From: a virus
IMG/VR virus record: IMGVR_UViG_3300031772_000163
Location: 1-32,978 of that record
DNA: 32,978 nucleotides
Reading direction: 5' to 3' (one strand)
The notes below the pieces were generated by a model. The model saw only the letters and a list, made by a program, of their open reading frames with translations. It was not told where the DNA came from and did not search any database. This document shows, piece by piece, positions 8,570 to 16,427 of this stretch; the stretch's first letter is position 1; each line of letters opens with the position of its first letter. A program made the position numbers and the translations under genes.

Positions 8570-9034
8570 ATGGGAGCAATTGTAGCATTCCCGACGATGC
8601 GAAACGTATTGTATTCGGGAGACAATATTCAGAAGTTCACTGCAACAGCAATTGTCAAGGCTGGACAAGTGGTAGCGTTTGCTGACACTGGGTTAAGCGA
8701 CTCAGTTCTAAAGTCGGTGAAAGCCACTACTAAACAACCCATTGGCGTTGCGCTGTATGGAGTAGGTGCGGGCGAAAGCGTGGCCGTAGCAATGGATGGT
8801 TGCATAGTATATGTAGCCAATACCGATGCGGTCACTACTATTGATGCTGGAGACGTTCTGGAAAGTACCACGAACGCCGTTGGCGGATGTGTTGACGCTT
8901 GCGCAGTGGTAACTACAGGAGTAAAAGGATTACTTCTACAGAAAATCGGTATCGCCGTTGACGATATCGCTGCAAGTGGAACAGGAAGAATGCTTATTAC
9001 AGCGGGCTATTTTACAACCGCTAACGATGCGTAG
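8570..9034 (+). CDS. Capsid cement/decoration protein, paralog 3 (DUF2190-like)
   Basis: The 154-residue paralog begins MGAIVAFPTMRNVLYSGDN and contains VKAGQVVAFADTG, KQPIGVALYGVGAGE and IDAGDVLEST. The ATG at 8570 is chosen over an upstream in-frame GTG at 8549 because AAGGAGGT (8555-8562) lies at the right distance; the upstream start would read through the previous stop region. It is more like paralog 1 than paralog 2 by eye. The major capsid gene follows after 30 bases. Confidence 0.7.
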   Translation: MGAIVAFPTMRNVLYSGDNIQKFTATAIVKAGQVVAFADTGLSDSVLKSVKATTKQPIGVALYGVGAGESVAVAMDGCIVYVANTDAVTTIDAGDVLESTTNAVGGCVDACAVVTTGVKGLLLQKIGIAVDDIAASGTGRMLITAGYFTTANDA

Positions 9035-9064
9035 ATAAATAAATATAACAAAAGGTGATTAAAA

Positions 9065-10060
9065 ATGGATGAAATCCAATTAAGTGCAAAGAACAGACTG
9101 GCAAGAATGCTGGAGTTAGCCTTTGACCCGTATAATGGGCGCAAAGTAGATATAGTGAATACACTTCCCAAGGAAATGTCATTTAACCAAGATGGGCAGA
9201 TAAAGACAATCAAGCGTGAGTTGCTTCTGACCGAGGGAATTGAATCGACGGGACTGGTACAGACCGCTGTTGCTCAGACTGTCGCGGAGGGTGCTAATCA
9301 GGCAAAGTGCTGGATGAACATTCTACCCATCTTCAGACTGAAGGGTAATGCGTATATTCACGCTTACGGTGAGGGTGGAATGTATGCGGCAGAGGTCCCT
9401 GAAGCGGCTGAAGTTCCGAACAGGACCCAAGACTATGGTGCAGCTACCTTCGCGGTGAAGAAGTACGCTCAATCCCCAAAGATTAGCAAGGAAATGGTTG
9501 AGGACGCAATGGTGGATGTTATCGCTCAGGAAATTCAATTCGCCGGTAAAGCGGTCATGAACAGTGTGGAGCGTGTCATACTCGACGCCATGCTGCAGGG
9601 AAGCGGAACGGCGTTCGATACCCTGGCGGCTAATCAGGGTGTGAAGGCCGTTATGAAGTCTCAAGCACTCCTACGTGGTCTGGGATTCGACCCGAAGGCG
9701 GTTGTCCTTCACCCAGAAGCAGAAGGAATATGTCTGCAGGACCTGGCCCCGTCGTATAACTTTGGCGGACAGGCGGTTGCGGGCAATGGCCTGATGCCCC
9801 AAGGCTACCTGGGTCTATCGTGGAACACTTGTGGTGTAGCTTGCACTACCGGTGGAACCTATACCTGGGACTACGACGCGGACGACGAAGTCGGTATGCT
9901 TATCGTTGACCCCGCCAGATGCGGTGGGATAGCGGTCGCACGTCCACTTACCGTGGATGAATATGCGGACCCTATTCACGACTTGCAGGGCATGATGGTC
10001 AGCATGCGTATGGATGCTAAGACCTTCGTTACGACAGCCATCTGTAGAGTGCTGTTCTAA
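9065..10060 (+). CDS. Major capsid protein (HK97 fold)
   Basis: The 331-residue protein sits after protease, scaffold and cement genes. It has the HK97-type order: an N-terminal arm (about 1-60); the E-loop/spine region with QTVAEGANQAKCW and AYGEGGMYAAEVPEAAEVP; the spine helix (KISKEMVEDAMVDVIAQEIQ, VERVILDAMLQG); and an A-domain with AVVLHPEAEGICLQDL, MPQGYLGLSWNTCG and a final VDEYADP plus MVSMRMDAKTF, common in capsid proteins. AAGGTGATT precedes the ATG. Codon use is richer in GC than in most neighbours, as expected of a highly expressed gene. Confidence 0.88.
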   Translation: MDEIQLSAKNRLARMLELAFDPYNGRKVDIVNTLPKEMSFNQDGQIKTIKRELLLTEGIESTGLVQTAVAQTVAEGANQAKCWMNILPIFRLKGNAYIHAYGEGGMYAAEVPEAAEVPNRTQDYGAATFAVKKYAQSPKISKEMVEDAMVDVIAQEIQFAGKAVMNSVERVILDAMLQGSGTAFDTLAANQGVKAVMKSQALLRGLGFDPKAVVLHPEAEGICLQDLAPSYNFGGQAVAGNGLMPQGYLGLSWNTCGVACTTGGTYTWDYDADDEVGMLIVDPARCGGIAVARPLTVDEYADPIHDLQGMMVSMRMDAKTFVTTAICRVLF

Positions 10061-10070
10061 ACCTATTACT

Positions 10071-10101
10071 TAAACCTTTTCCAAACCCTTTCAAACCCTT
10101 T
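10071..10101 (+). repeat. Short tandem pyrimidine-rich repeat after capsid gene
   Basis: CAAACCCTTT occurs twice in tandem (10082-10091 and 10092-10101) and a degenerate copy (TAAACCTTTTC) lies just before. The T-runs on the coding strand could weaken elongation and lower expression of genes after the capsid gene, since archaeal termination uses U-rich tracts. That role is inferred. Confidence 0.5.
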
Positions 10102-10115
10102 CAATGGAGATAACA

Positions 10116-10370
10116 ATGGCTCTAACGTCGAATAATTCGGGAAAATACCTGATGAAAAGGTGGCATGAAATGCGCGATAAAGCAATCGAAGATAGGACGC
10201 AATTCAGTCAAGCAGAATTAGATTGGTTGGAAGTGACAGCGGATGAAGGTCAGGGGGAATTCAATAAGTTGAATTTCGAAACAGATAATCAACCTATAGA
10301 TATGCATGCTCCCGACGGACCAGCAAAGGTAAGACGTATCGATATTAGAGATAGACCGGAGGCAAAGTGA
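10116..10370 (+). CDS. Small hypothetical head/neck-region protein
   Basis: The 84-residue hydrophilic protein (MALTSNNSGKYLMKRWHEM and onward) is helical in its first half (RWHEMRDKAIEDRTQF, QAELDWLEV), with a basic C-terminus (KVRRIDIRDRPEAK). GGAGA at 10106-10110 supports ATG 10116 rather than the ATG at 10104. It lies between the capsid and connector genes, where small head-completion or capsid-associated proteins are often found. No family recognised. Confidence 0.6.
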   Translation: MALTSNNSGKYLMKRWHEMRDKAIEDRTQFSQAELDWLEVTADEGQGEFNKLNFETDNQPIDMHAPDGPAKVRRIDIRDRPEAK

Positions 10371-10375
10371 TATAC

Positions 10376-10753
10376 ATGGCGTATTGTATATATTTAGAAT
10401 TAAAGAATTTGACCGGAACTGAACTGGCTACAGACATACTTGATGATATCATTGCCCAGGCGGATAATGAAATAAACTCAACTCTGCTTGCTTCTGGAAT
10501 AAGTCCTCCCGGAGCGAATAATATGTTGAAGGCGGCTTCGCTTAAACTGAGCATGATTGGCGTGATGACAAGACATAGAATGGACGGAACACAACCAGGG
10601 TCATTGAGTTTGGGTGATATCACTCTATCCGACGATATCAATGGGGCAATCGCTCAATTAAGAAGCGAAGCAAGAATATTGATTAACAATTATATAGTTT
10701 CGAATAATGCGTCTACCCGGAGGGCGGAGCGCGTATATAAAGTTAACGGATAA
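10376..10753 (+). CDS. Head-tail connector/adaptor (HK97 gp6 / YqbG-like)
   Basis: The N-terminus AYCIYLELKNLTGTEL, followed by DDIIAQADNEINSTLL, matches the usual start of gp6/gp15-type adaptor proteins. The helical remainder (KAASLKLSMIGVMTRHRMDG) also fits. These proteins form the ring below the portal. Two starts are possible: ATG 10376 (used here, 125 residues) or GTG 10367, which is closer to GGAGG at 10358. Position between capsid and head-closure genes supports the role. Confidence 0.6.
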   Translation: MAYCIYLELKNLTGTELATDILDDIIAQADNEINSTLLASGISPPGANNMLKAASLKLSMIGVMTRHRMDGTQPGSLSLGDITLSDDINGAIAQLRSEARILINNYIVSNNASTRRAERVYKVNG

Positions 10754-10767
10754 GAAGGTGAATACAG

Positions 10768-11157
10768 ATGCGACTAACACAAAGTAATCTAATCGAGAAT
10801 GCGCTGATAGCAGATGTGGCGAATATCGCACAGTCGGGAACATATAATACCGGTTCAAACATCAATGAAATATATATCGGTGGCAGCGACTATGTTGATA
10901 TTCAAATGAAGGTAACTGGGGAAGCTGCGGCCAATGGGGTGGTGACCTTTAACTGGTTGCTTACCAACGATAACACAAGTTATCCCACGGTAGCAAGTTT
11001 CCAATCGGTCATAACCATGACAAGTAATACTATCACCAAGGAAGGAAAACAATATTTCATTGGTGGATATAAGTATATGAAACTACTGAGTATTACTAAT
11101 GGAGACGCTGCTAAGGACGCTACCGCAGTGAACGCATTGGTCTCAAGTATAGGTTAG
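10768..11157 (+). CDS. Beta-rich virion protein, unknown
   Basis: The 129-residue protein is Ser/Thr/Asn/Gly-rich and probably beta-sandwich: IYIGGSDYVDIQMKV, VVTFNWLLTNDNTSY, GGYKYMKLLSITNGD. It resembles small head-decoration or neck proteins in composition and size, but I recognise no specific family. An SD (GAAGGTGA) precedes the ATG. It is cotranscribed with the connector genes and followed by the small shaft-repeat protein, perhaps its partner. Confidence 0.6.
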   Translation: MRLTQSNLIENALIADVANIAQSGTYNTGSNINEIYIGGSDYVDIQMKVTGEAAANGVVTFNWLLTNDNTSYPTVASFQSVITMTSNTITKEGKQYFIGGYKYMKLLSITNGDAAKDATAVNALVSSIG

Positions 11158-11167
11158 GGTGATTTAA

Positions 11168-11497
11168 ATGGTGGATACCTACGATTTAAATACAACCTCA
11201 GACGCAACATACTTTAAATCAGGTAATCCTCTAACTGTCCTATCTGACGCCCGATGTTTCAAACCAGATAATACCGACACCATACTGTCCGATGGTAGAT
11301 TCAATAAATTCGGTAACATTCTCACTATTCTATCGAATGGTAGATTTAAACTGAACGTCACAAGAACCTCTCTGGCAGCCGAATCAGTGGTATTAGGAGC
11401 ATATACTAACCAGAACGTTCATATCATAGATAGAACGCCGGTAATACATGAAGTTAGACGTGAGGACTTGAACAGAAACCGTATCGTGGGGAGATGA
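11168..11497 (+). CDS. Small SDSRF-repeat protein in the neck gene cluster
   Basis: The 109-residue protein holds four copies of the shaft repeat seen in the giant fibres: TSDATYFKSGN, LSDARCFKPDN, LSDGRFNKFGN and LSNGRFKLNV. A different C-terminal domain follows (TSLAAESVVLGAY, NQNVHIIDRTPVIHEV, ending EDLNRNRIVGR). It may be a short neck or capsid whisker, or a docking piece for fibres. The SD GGGTGAT lies just before the ATG. It is the only copy of this repeat outside the fibre genes. Confidence 0.65.
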   Translation: MVDTYDLNTTSDATYFKSGNPLTVLSDARCFKPDNTDTILSDGRFNKFGNILTILSNGRFKLNVTRTSLAAESVVLGAYTNQNVHIIDRTPVIHEVRREDLNRNRIVGR

Positions 11498-11503
11498 AAA
11501 CAA

Positions 11504-11818
11504 ATGAAAAGTGGGTCATTACGCTGGTTGACGCAGACCGTATCTATTGCTCCGTATAGTGGGAGCAATGAATATGGGGAGTCTACCTATGGGAGCGCGG
11601 TCACATATGATGCCAGGGTGGTAATGACCCAGAAAGTGTTAGTGGATGATAAGGGGAATAAACGATTATCGTCTTGCCAGATATATCTGGACGGGAGTTG
11701 TCCAGTGACCAGTATCAGCAAGATAACCTTATCGGATGGGACCTCCCCGCTTATATTAGATGTGAAGACCGTCTATGGTTCCGAAGGGAGCGCATATATG
11801 AAGGTGGTGAGCACCTAA
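11504..11818 (+). CDS. Head closure/stopper protein (SPP1 gp16-like)
   Basis: The 104-residue protein has the compact beta-barrel pattern of head-closure proteins: an N-terminal SIAPYSGSNEYGE, then ARVVMTQKVLVDDKGN, then ISKITLSDGTSPLILDVKTVY and a final SAYMKVV. The segment giving 'specification, then derived quantity' (LSDGTSPLILDV) is typical of gp16-like stoppers. Position between connector and gp10-like genes fits. Its TAA overlaps the next ATG. Confidence 0.6.
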   Translation: MKSGSLRWLTQTVSIAPYSGSNEYGESTYGSAVTYDARVVMTQKVLVDDKGNKRLSSCQIYLDGSCPVTSISKITLSDGTSPLILDVKTVYGSEGSAYMKVVST

Positions 11819-12225
11819 TGCCGATAATCCAGGTCACCGTAGACGGTATCGATGGATTGATAGCCAGTTTAGAGACGTTCTTCGATGGATATTCGGATAC
11901 CGCAGCAAACGCCTTAAGGATAGAGGGAGAAAAGGTCATTCGCGATAGTCGCCCCAAGGTCCCGGTAGATACTGGATTACTTAGAGCATCTGGCACGGTA
12001 AAAGAACCAATTGTGAACGACGGACAGATAGATGTTGATATGGGATATTATACAGACTATGCTCAATACGTTGAAGCAGGTCAACCACATACATTATCGG
12101 GTGATGAAGCCGAACACGCTGTAGGACAATCGCATTTCATGCGGGAGACCTTCAATACCGCCGACCCATTCATATTGGAGAACGTAGCCAAGCGCATAGA
12201 TACGCTAATCATAGGAGGAATGTAA
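11818..12225 (+). CDS. Neck/tail-completion protein (HK97 gp10-like)
   Basis: The 135-residue product contains the gp10-family signature: PKVPVDTGLLRASGTV, followed by MGYYTDYAQYVEAGQPH, then GQSHFMRETF. ATG 11818 overlaps the previous stop (TAATG). An open frame extends upstream to 11674, but that part runs antiphase inside the preceding gene and gives no family-like sequence. The stop overlaps the next gene by the same TAATG arrangement, so five neck and tail genes appear translationally coupled. Confidence 0.75.
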   Translation: MPIIQVTVDGIDGLIASLETFFDGYSDTAANALRIEGEKVIRDSRPKVPVDTGLLRASGTVKEPIVNDGQIDVDMGYYTDYAQYVEAGQPHTLSGDEAEHAVGQSHFMRETFNTADPFILENVAKRIDTLIIGGM

Positions 12226-12602
12226 TGCTGGCTAAGGATATTAAGGATTATCTTATAGCGGAGGGGATTGGAACGTCATTGAACATATTCGCCGGTCCAA
12301 TCAATGAAGGTGTCACTACGGGAATAGGATTGTTCGAGAAGGCCGGTAGAGCACCCGATAAAGTCGTCAATCTTGAGTTCCCATCATTAGATTTACTTGT
12401 TGCGGGAGTGGATAAACTAACCGCATACAATCTATGCTATGATGCTTATATGGCTCTGCATCAAGTAACAGATGAAACGATAAACGCAATCCTTTACAAA
12501 AGGATAGAGGCCAACGGGAGCGTTCAATACTACGGGAACGATAATAATGGACGTTTTCTTTATATAGTTGGCTTTGATGTCATAAAAGAAACAGAGGTGT
12601 AA
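12225..12602 (+). CDS. Tail terminator/minor tail-completion protein
   Basis: The 125-residue protein begins LAKDIKDYLIAEGIG, then FAGPINEGVTTGIGLFEKAG, and LEFPSLDLLVAG with an AYNLCYDAYMALHQV helix. This order is typical of gp17/minor capsid-type tail terminators that cap the tail tube. It lies directly before the tail tube gene, as expected. Overlap with the gp10-like gene is TAATG. Family call is by pattern and synteny. Confidence 0.65.
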   Translation: MLAKDIKDYLIAEGIGTSLNIFAGPINEGVTTGIGLFEKAGRAPDKVVNLEFPSLDLLVAGVDKLTAYNLCYDAYMALHQVTDETINAILYKRIEANGSVQYYGNDNNGRFLYIVGFDVIKETEV

Positions 12603-12604
12603 TA

Positions 12605-13546
12605 ATGTCAGTAATCACAACCGGAGAATTAGAGCAATTGTATTATGTAGCAGAGACGGTCTATGGAACGACCCCGCCAGTAGGAACCATTGCTACATTG
12701 ACGTGGGGTGCGGATTTACTACAAGTGAAAGATACAACGGACTTTCAAAGAACGTTCGATTATATCAGCGACAGCAGGGCATATGGTGTCACTACACGCG
12801 GTATGGCCAAGTGTGGGTTCGATGCTAAGTGCTATGCCCGAAACAACGCAACTCCATATTTCTGGACTAACTTCTTCGCTCTATACGCTTTGGGAGCGGT
12901 AGGGGCGGTCACGGAGCATTTGCCAAGTTTCAGCGCACAGATAAGCATCAAGCAAGGTGCGGCATATCAACGCTTCCTATATAACGGATGTAAGATGACC
13001 AAGTTGGTCATGGGTTCAGAAGGAGTGGGAAGGCCGATTGTGTTCGACGCAAGTATTCTGGCAAGATATGTATCATACTCTACCAGTAAGGCCTTTTCGG
13101 GATTACAATCGTTGACGCTGGGAGCAGACCCCGGCGACCCGATTGCTTCAAGCGACCCGGTATCATGGCTTAAGAAACTGGGATATACTCTATCGGGTGG
13201 AGCGACCACTGACCTTTTGGCGCGAACTTGGAAGTTAACTATAGACAATCATCTACAGGCAATGCCCGCTAACATATTAAGTGGGGCAACATATTATCCA
13301 ATCGCAAGCACCATTGAGGAAGAAAACCGTGAGATAATCTTCGAAGCGACCATTCCAGCGCAAGACCAGACCTTTGAGACTGCGAAGCGTAATGGGACTG
13401 CGATGACTTCATTGACCATCCCGGCAGACAACAAGACGATAACTCTAAGCAATGGATACTTCGACGATACAGACTTCCCAACTTACAAGCAAGGTTTGAA
13501 CGACGAAAACATAAAGATACACTTCAAGACTATAACCATAGCGTGA
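12605..13546 (+). CDS. Major tail tube protein
   Basis: The 313-residue protein begins with LYYVAETVYGTTPPVGT, the typical opening of phage tail tube proteins, followed by DFQRTFDYISDSRAYG and a beta-rich body (WKLTIDNHL, REIIFEATIPAQDQTFETA, HFKTITIA). It is followed by a helical chaperone-like gene and tape-measure genes, the standard order. No frameshift was found at its 3' end. The length is within the normal range for archaeal and phage tail tubes of this class. Confidence 0.78.
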   Translation: MSVITTGELEQLYYVAETVYGTTPPVGTIATLTWGADLLQVKDTTDFQRTFDYISDSRAYGVTTRGMAKCGFDAKCYARNNATPYFWTNFFALYALGAVGAVTEHLPSFSAQISIKQGAAYQRFLYNGCKMTKLVMGSEGVGRPIVFDASILARYVSYSTSKAFSGLQSLTLGADPGDPIASSDPVSWLKKLGYTLSGGATTDLLARTWKLTIDNHLQAMPANILSGATYYPIASTIEEENREIIFEATIPAQDQTFETAKRNGTAMTSLTIPADNKTITLSNGYFDDTDFPTYKQGLNDENIKIHFKTITIA

Positions 13547-13556
13547 GGTGAATCTG

Positions 13557-14156
13557 ATGCCGTTGTTTGAAATAAAGGGTAATATAAATAACATACCTGC
13601 GGAAAAGAAAGTCTCAATGAAGGATATACTTGAGATGCATAGAATGCGTTGGGACTATACATGTTCATTGGGAACCATTCGTCTCCGCAGACTGACATTA
13701 TTAGACCAGGAAAAGACCGTCATACGCCTCGAACGGGAGCACCCTGATTATTTCAAACTAAGCGAACGGGCTGGGCAACTATGGCATGCAGTTGACGCTG
13801 GGGGAGCATTATCCCCGGAAGAACAGATAGAGATGACCGACTTGATTGTCAAACTGCAGCCATACGCCCATGAATTCAGTTGCGCATGCTTTGAAGACCC
13901 AATTGTCAACAGTGGAGAAGAACTGGGGCATCTATTATTCGAATTGAAGACCGATGAACGTCAAGAACTTATGGACATACTTATGACGTTGGCTTCCTCT
14001 ATCGTCGATGGTAAACTTAATTCAGTTGCCTTGACGTTGAGCAAGGAGTTCAATATCAAACTGGCGGATGACTTGACCATGGAGAATATGACCGCCTCCC
14101 AAGCAGTTAGTTTGATTAAGAATATGAATGATAGGCAAGGAGATACCAATGGTTGA
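13557..14156 (+). CDS. Tail assembly chaperone-like protein
   Basis: The 199-residue helical protein lies between tail tube and tape-measure genes, the usual place of tail assembly chaperones. It contains DILEMHRMRWDYTC, RLRRLTLLDQEKTVIRL and a C-terminal part (LTLSKEFNIKLADDLTMEN). ATG 13557 is chosen because GAGGTGA (13545-13551) lies five bases before it. No slippery sequence giving a fused second product is obvious, but the 3' end overlaps the next gene by eight bases. Function inferred mainly from position. Confidence 0.55.
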   Translation: MPLFEIKGNINNIPAEKKVSMKDILEMHRMRWDYTCSLGTIRLRRLTLLDQEKTVIRLEREHPDYFKLSERAGQLWHAVDAGGALSPEEQIEMTDLIVKLQPYAHEFSCACFEDPIVNSGEELGHLLFELKTDERQELMDILMTLASSIVDGKLNSVALTLSKEFNIKLADDLTMENMTASQAVSLIKNMNDRQGDTNG

Positions 14157-14856
14157 TAATATTCCCTTTACCCTCGAAGATATTAAAGTCGATACACTGT
14201 ATACTCATCAAATATTAGCAAAATCTTCTGGTAAATTTTATTCATCCCAAACTATTGATAAATTAAAATCCATAGTATTAGATAATGATAAATTATTGAA
14301 AAAATATACTGAAATACTTGTTTCTAAAGGAGTTGTAATCAATGGAAGGATATATGGTATATATAAAGTTGATGAACAAACCCAAACATTAGCAATGGAT
14401 ATAGAAACATTACAACGTTCAGAATCGGCAAAAAAGGGTATAGAAGAACGCGCAAATACATTAGCACCAAAAAGTAGAATACCTATAATAAGGGCCGCAG
14501 TATTAGCGACTACTGGTTTACAATTTATATTTAAAGATAATATGGCCGCCATGAATATTTTAAAAAATGTTAGTGTGGCAGCAATTGTGTTGTCGGCTGG
14601 ATATGCAGTATGGAGAGCATATATAATAGCACAAACTAACTTTCAAACGATAGCGGCAGCGGCAGACACCGCAATAGCCGTTGCCAGTCAGAACTGGATA
14701 GGAATAGCCGCTGCAGCAGCCGCGTCCGCAGCAGTATTTGTTGCTTTTAATGTAACTTATTCTTATGCTCAAACTATGAATATATCAGCAGATGTTTCCA
14801 CACCTGCTGGCCGTAGAGCGGCACAATCAACGTTAGGGGGAGTTGCCTATGGCTGA
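14149..14856 (+). CDS. Tape-measure-like protein 1 (hydrophobic C-terminal half)
   Basis: The 235-residue protein has a soluble N-terminal half and, from about residue 105, long Ala/Val/Ile-rich helices (FKDNMAAMNIL, VSVAAIVLSAGYAVW, GIAAAAAASAAVFVAF) typical of tape-measure transmembrane segments. AAGGAGA precedes ATG 14149. The first ~450 bases are much richer in A/T and in AT-ending codons than the flanking genes. It overlaps the next gene by eight bases. It may be the first half of a split tape measure; a partner protein or an injected membrane protein is also possible. Confidence 0.55.
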   Translation: MVDNIPFTLEDIKVDTLYTHQILAKSSGKFYSSQTIDKLKSIVLDNDKLLKKYTEILVSKGVVINGRIYGIYKVDEQTQTLAMDIETLQRSESAKKGIEERANTLAPKSRIPIIRAAVLATTGLQFIFKDNMAAMNILKNVSVAAIVLSAGYAVWRAYIIAQTNFQTIAAAADTAIAVASQNWIGIAAAAAASAAVFVAFNVTYSYAQTMNISADVSTPAGRRAAQSTLGGVAYG

Positions 14857-15631
14857 TGATAGAACAGTTGAATACACCATGCGATTAATTGATAATGTCA
14901 GCACTACTAAAGATAATATGATTAACGCTGAGAAACAATATCAACAAGCAGTTGTAGACACTACCGAAACTACAGAAATATCAGGAAAATCTACTAAACA
15001 AGCAACAGCGGCTCAGGCAGATTTGTCTACAACGGCTGATACGGCAACTGTATCATTAGGAAGTACAGTTACAGCAGTTAATCAGGTAGGAAATGCAGAA
15101 GAACAATTAACGCAAACATTAAGAAATCAGAATTCAGAATTGATTGGATTAACAACTACTGAAAGGGATTCCACTATTAAAAAACAGGTTAATTATATCG
15201 CGCAAATAACTACTGTTAGAGCACTTCACTCCGCAATGTCATTAACTACTAATGCTTTTAGAGAATTGAATTTAGTTAATGAAGATGGATTAAAGACCAT
15301 GCGACAATTTGGTGCTGTGATAGATTTGGTTCTTGCGGGTTATCAGGGATTTAAAGCCGTAAATCAGATACTTGAGGGGACTAGGGCAATTACCATAGCA
15401 TTGTTAGCAGTTGAAAGATATCGAGAATTAATAAATAGACCCTGGGTGGCTATTGGAATGATGGCCTTATCAGGAATAGTGGGTGCGGCTGGAGGATATG
15501 TAGCAGGTTCATTATCACGACCCACTTCCACGGTAAATAATAATCAGGTTATCAATTTCACAGCACCAACTACTGGTAGCGACCAAAGACAGGTCACAAG
15601 AAGTTCATTAGAATCATGGGGAGGTTATTAG
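14849..15631 (+). CDS. Tape-measure-like protein 2 (coiled coil plus hydrophobic segments)
   Basis: The 260-residue protein has a Thr/Gln-rich coiled-coil first half (TVEYTMRLIDNVSTTKDNM, STKQATAAQADLS), a central helical region, and hydrophobic stretches near residues 200-225 (WVAIGMMALSGIVGAAGGY). It ends in VNNNQVINFTAP and ESWGGY, a C-terminus seen in tape measures. GGGGGAG precedes ATG 14849. At about 0.15 nm per residue a 260-residue ruler predicts a tail near 40 nm, far shorter than usual siphovirus tails. AT-rich codon use matches tape-measure-like protein 1. Confidence 0.6.
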   Translation: MADDRTVEYTMRLIDNVSTTKDNMINAEKQYQQAVVDTTETTEISGKSTKQATAAQADLSTTADTATVSLGSTVTAVNQVGNAEEQLTQTLRNQNSELIGLTTTERDSTIKKQVNYIAQITTVRALHSAMSLTTNAFRELNLVNEDGLKTMRQFGAVIDLVLAGYQGFKAVNQILEGTRAITIALLAVERYRELINRPWVAIGMMALSGIVGAAGGYVAGSLSRPTSTVNNNQVINFTAPTTGSDQRQVTRSSLESWGGY

Positions 15632-15632
15632 A

Positions 15633-16427
15633 ATGGCGACATACTATGCAGTTGCGAATGGTCTATGGAAGACCAGCACGACATGGTCGAATACTCCGGG
15701 AGGAGCTGCGGGGTTCGTTCCGGGTATCAATGACCAAGGATTGATTGGTTATCCATATACCGTTACGGTAGATACGGGCATGCAGTGTGGTGGATGGTGG
15801 GTTGACGGGGGAACGATGATTATCAATGCGGATATAACCATGACCGATATGTATCCCATCTCCGGGCATCACATCAATTTCAGTCAAGTAGCAACCAGCA
15901 AAGTATATTCAACCTATGCTACTATAAATACCCCGTACTTAATCAAATCATCAAGCGCGATACCGACCAATCCTATAACTATGATGATATATAACACTAC
16001 CGGACCTGAATTACGCACATTCAACCTGGATTATTTCACATTAAAGGGGTTCGCACCGTTCATAGGGAACACTAATTTTCACATGCACTGTAACGACCAG
16101 ACAAATGTCAATTCGGTTTGGATTACCGATGTCACTCCCATAGAAAGGGATACCTCCATGTTAGAGCATGTCATTCTGGGCAGGACAAGGAGCAGGATAT
16201 ATAGATTGGGAGACCATGCGGGGAGTTGCGTTGTCAGTGGGTATTGTAATTGGGATTCATACTTCCCGACCCTTATCCGTAATATGAAGGCAGATGGGAC
16301 CAGGGTAGGATTGATATGGGACAGGGTGACCATGCCGTTCGCAAGGATAGAGGGGGTTCCAAGATTCACTCCCAAGCGCGGTAGCCCGCGCGTGGACTTC
16401 AGCATAACGTTGGTCGAGGACTTCTAA
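15633..16427 (+). CDS. Baseplate/distal tail protein (putative)
   Basis: The 264-residue protein has an N-terminal beta-solenoid cap-like pattern (YYAVANGLWKTSTTWSN, then TVTVDTGMQCGGWWVDGGT). Its C-terminal domain reads SRIYRLGDHAGSCVVSGYC, then GTRVGLIWDRVTMP, and ends RGSPRVDFSITLVEDF. That last segment resembles the terminal part of phage distal tail or baseplate proteins. It lies after the tape measure and before the large hub protein, the expected place for such a protein. SD is GGGGAGGT. The stop overlaps the next ATG (TAATG). Confidence 0.55.
   Translation: MATYYAVANGLWKTSTTWSNTPGGAAGFVPGINDQGLIGYPYTVTVDTGMQCGGWWVDGGTMIINADITMTDMYPISGHHINFSQVATSKVYSTYATINTPYLIKSSSAIPTNPITMMIYNTTGPELRTFNLDYFTLKGFAPFIGNTNFHMHCNDQTNVNSVWITDVTPIERDTSMLEHVILGRTRSRIYRLGDHAGSCVVSGYCNWDSYFPTLIRNMKADGTRVGLIWDRVTMPFARIEGVPRFTPKRGSPRVDFSITLVEDF

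Noticed and set aside
9040-9047. TATA-like AAATATA before the capsid gene
   Set aside because: Too close to the ATG for a transcript that includes the clear AAGGTGATT SD; the gene is more likely read from the long late operon.
13500-14160. Programmed frameshift between tail chaperone frames
   Set aside because: No convincing slippery heptamer near the overlap at 14149-14156, and the downstream frame has its own SD and start.
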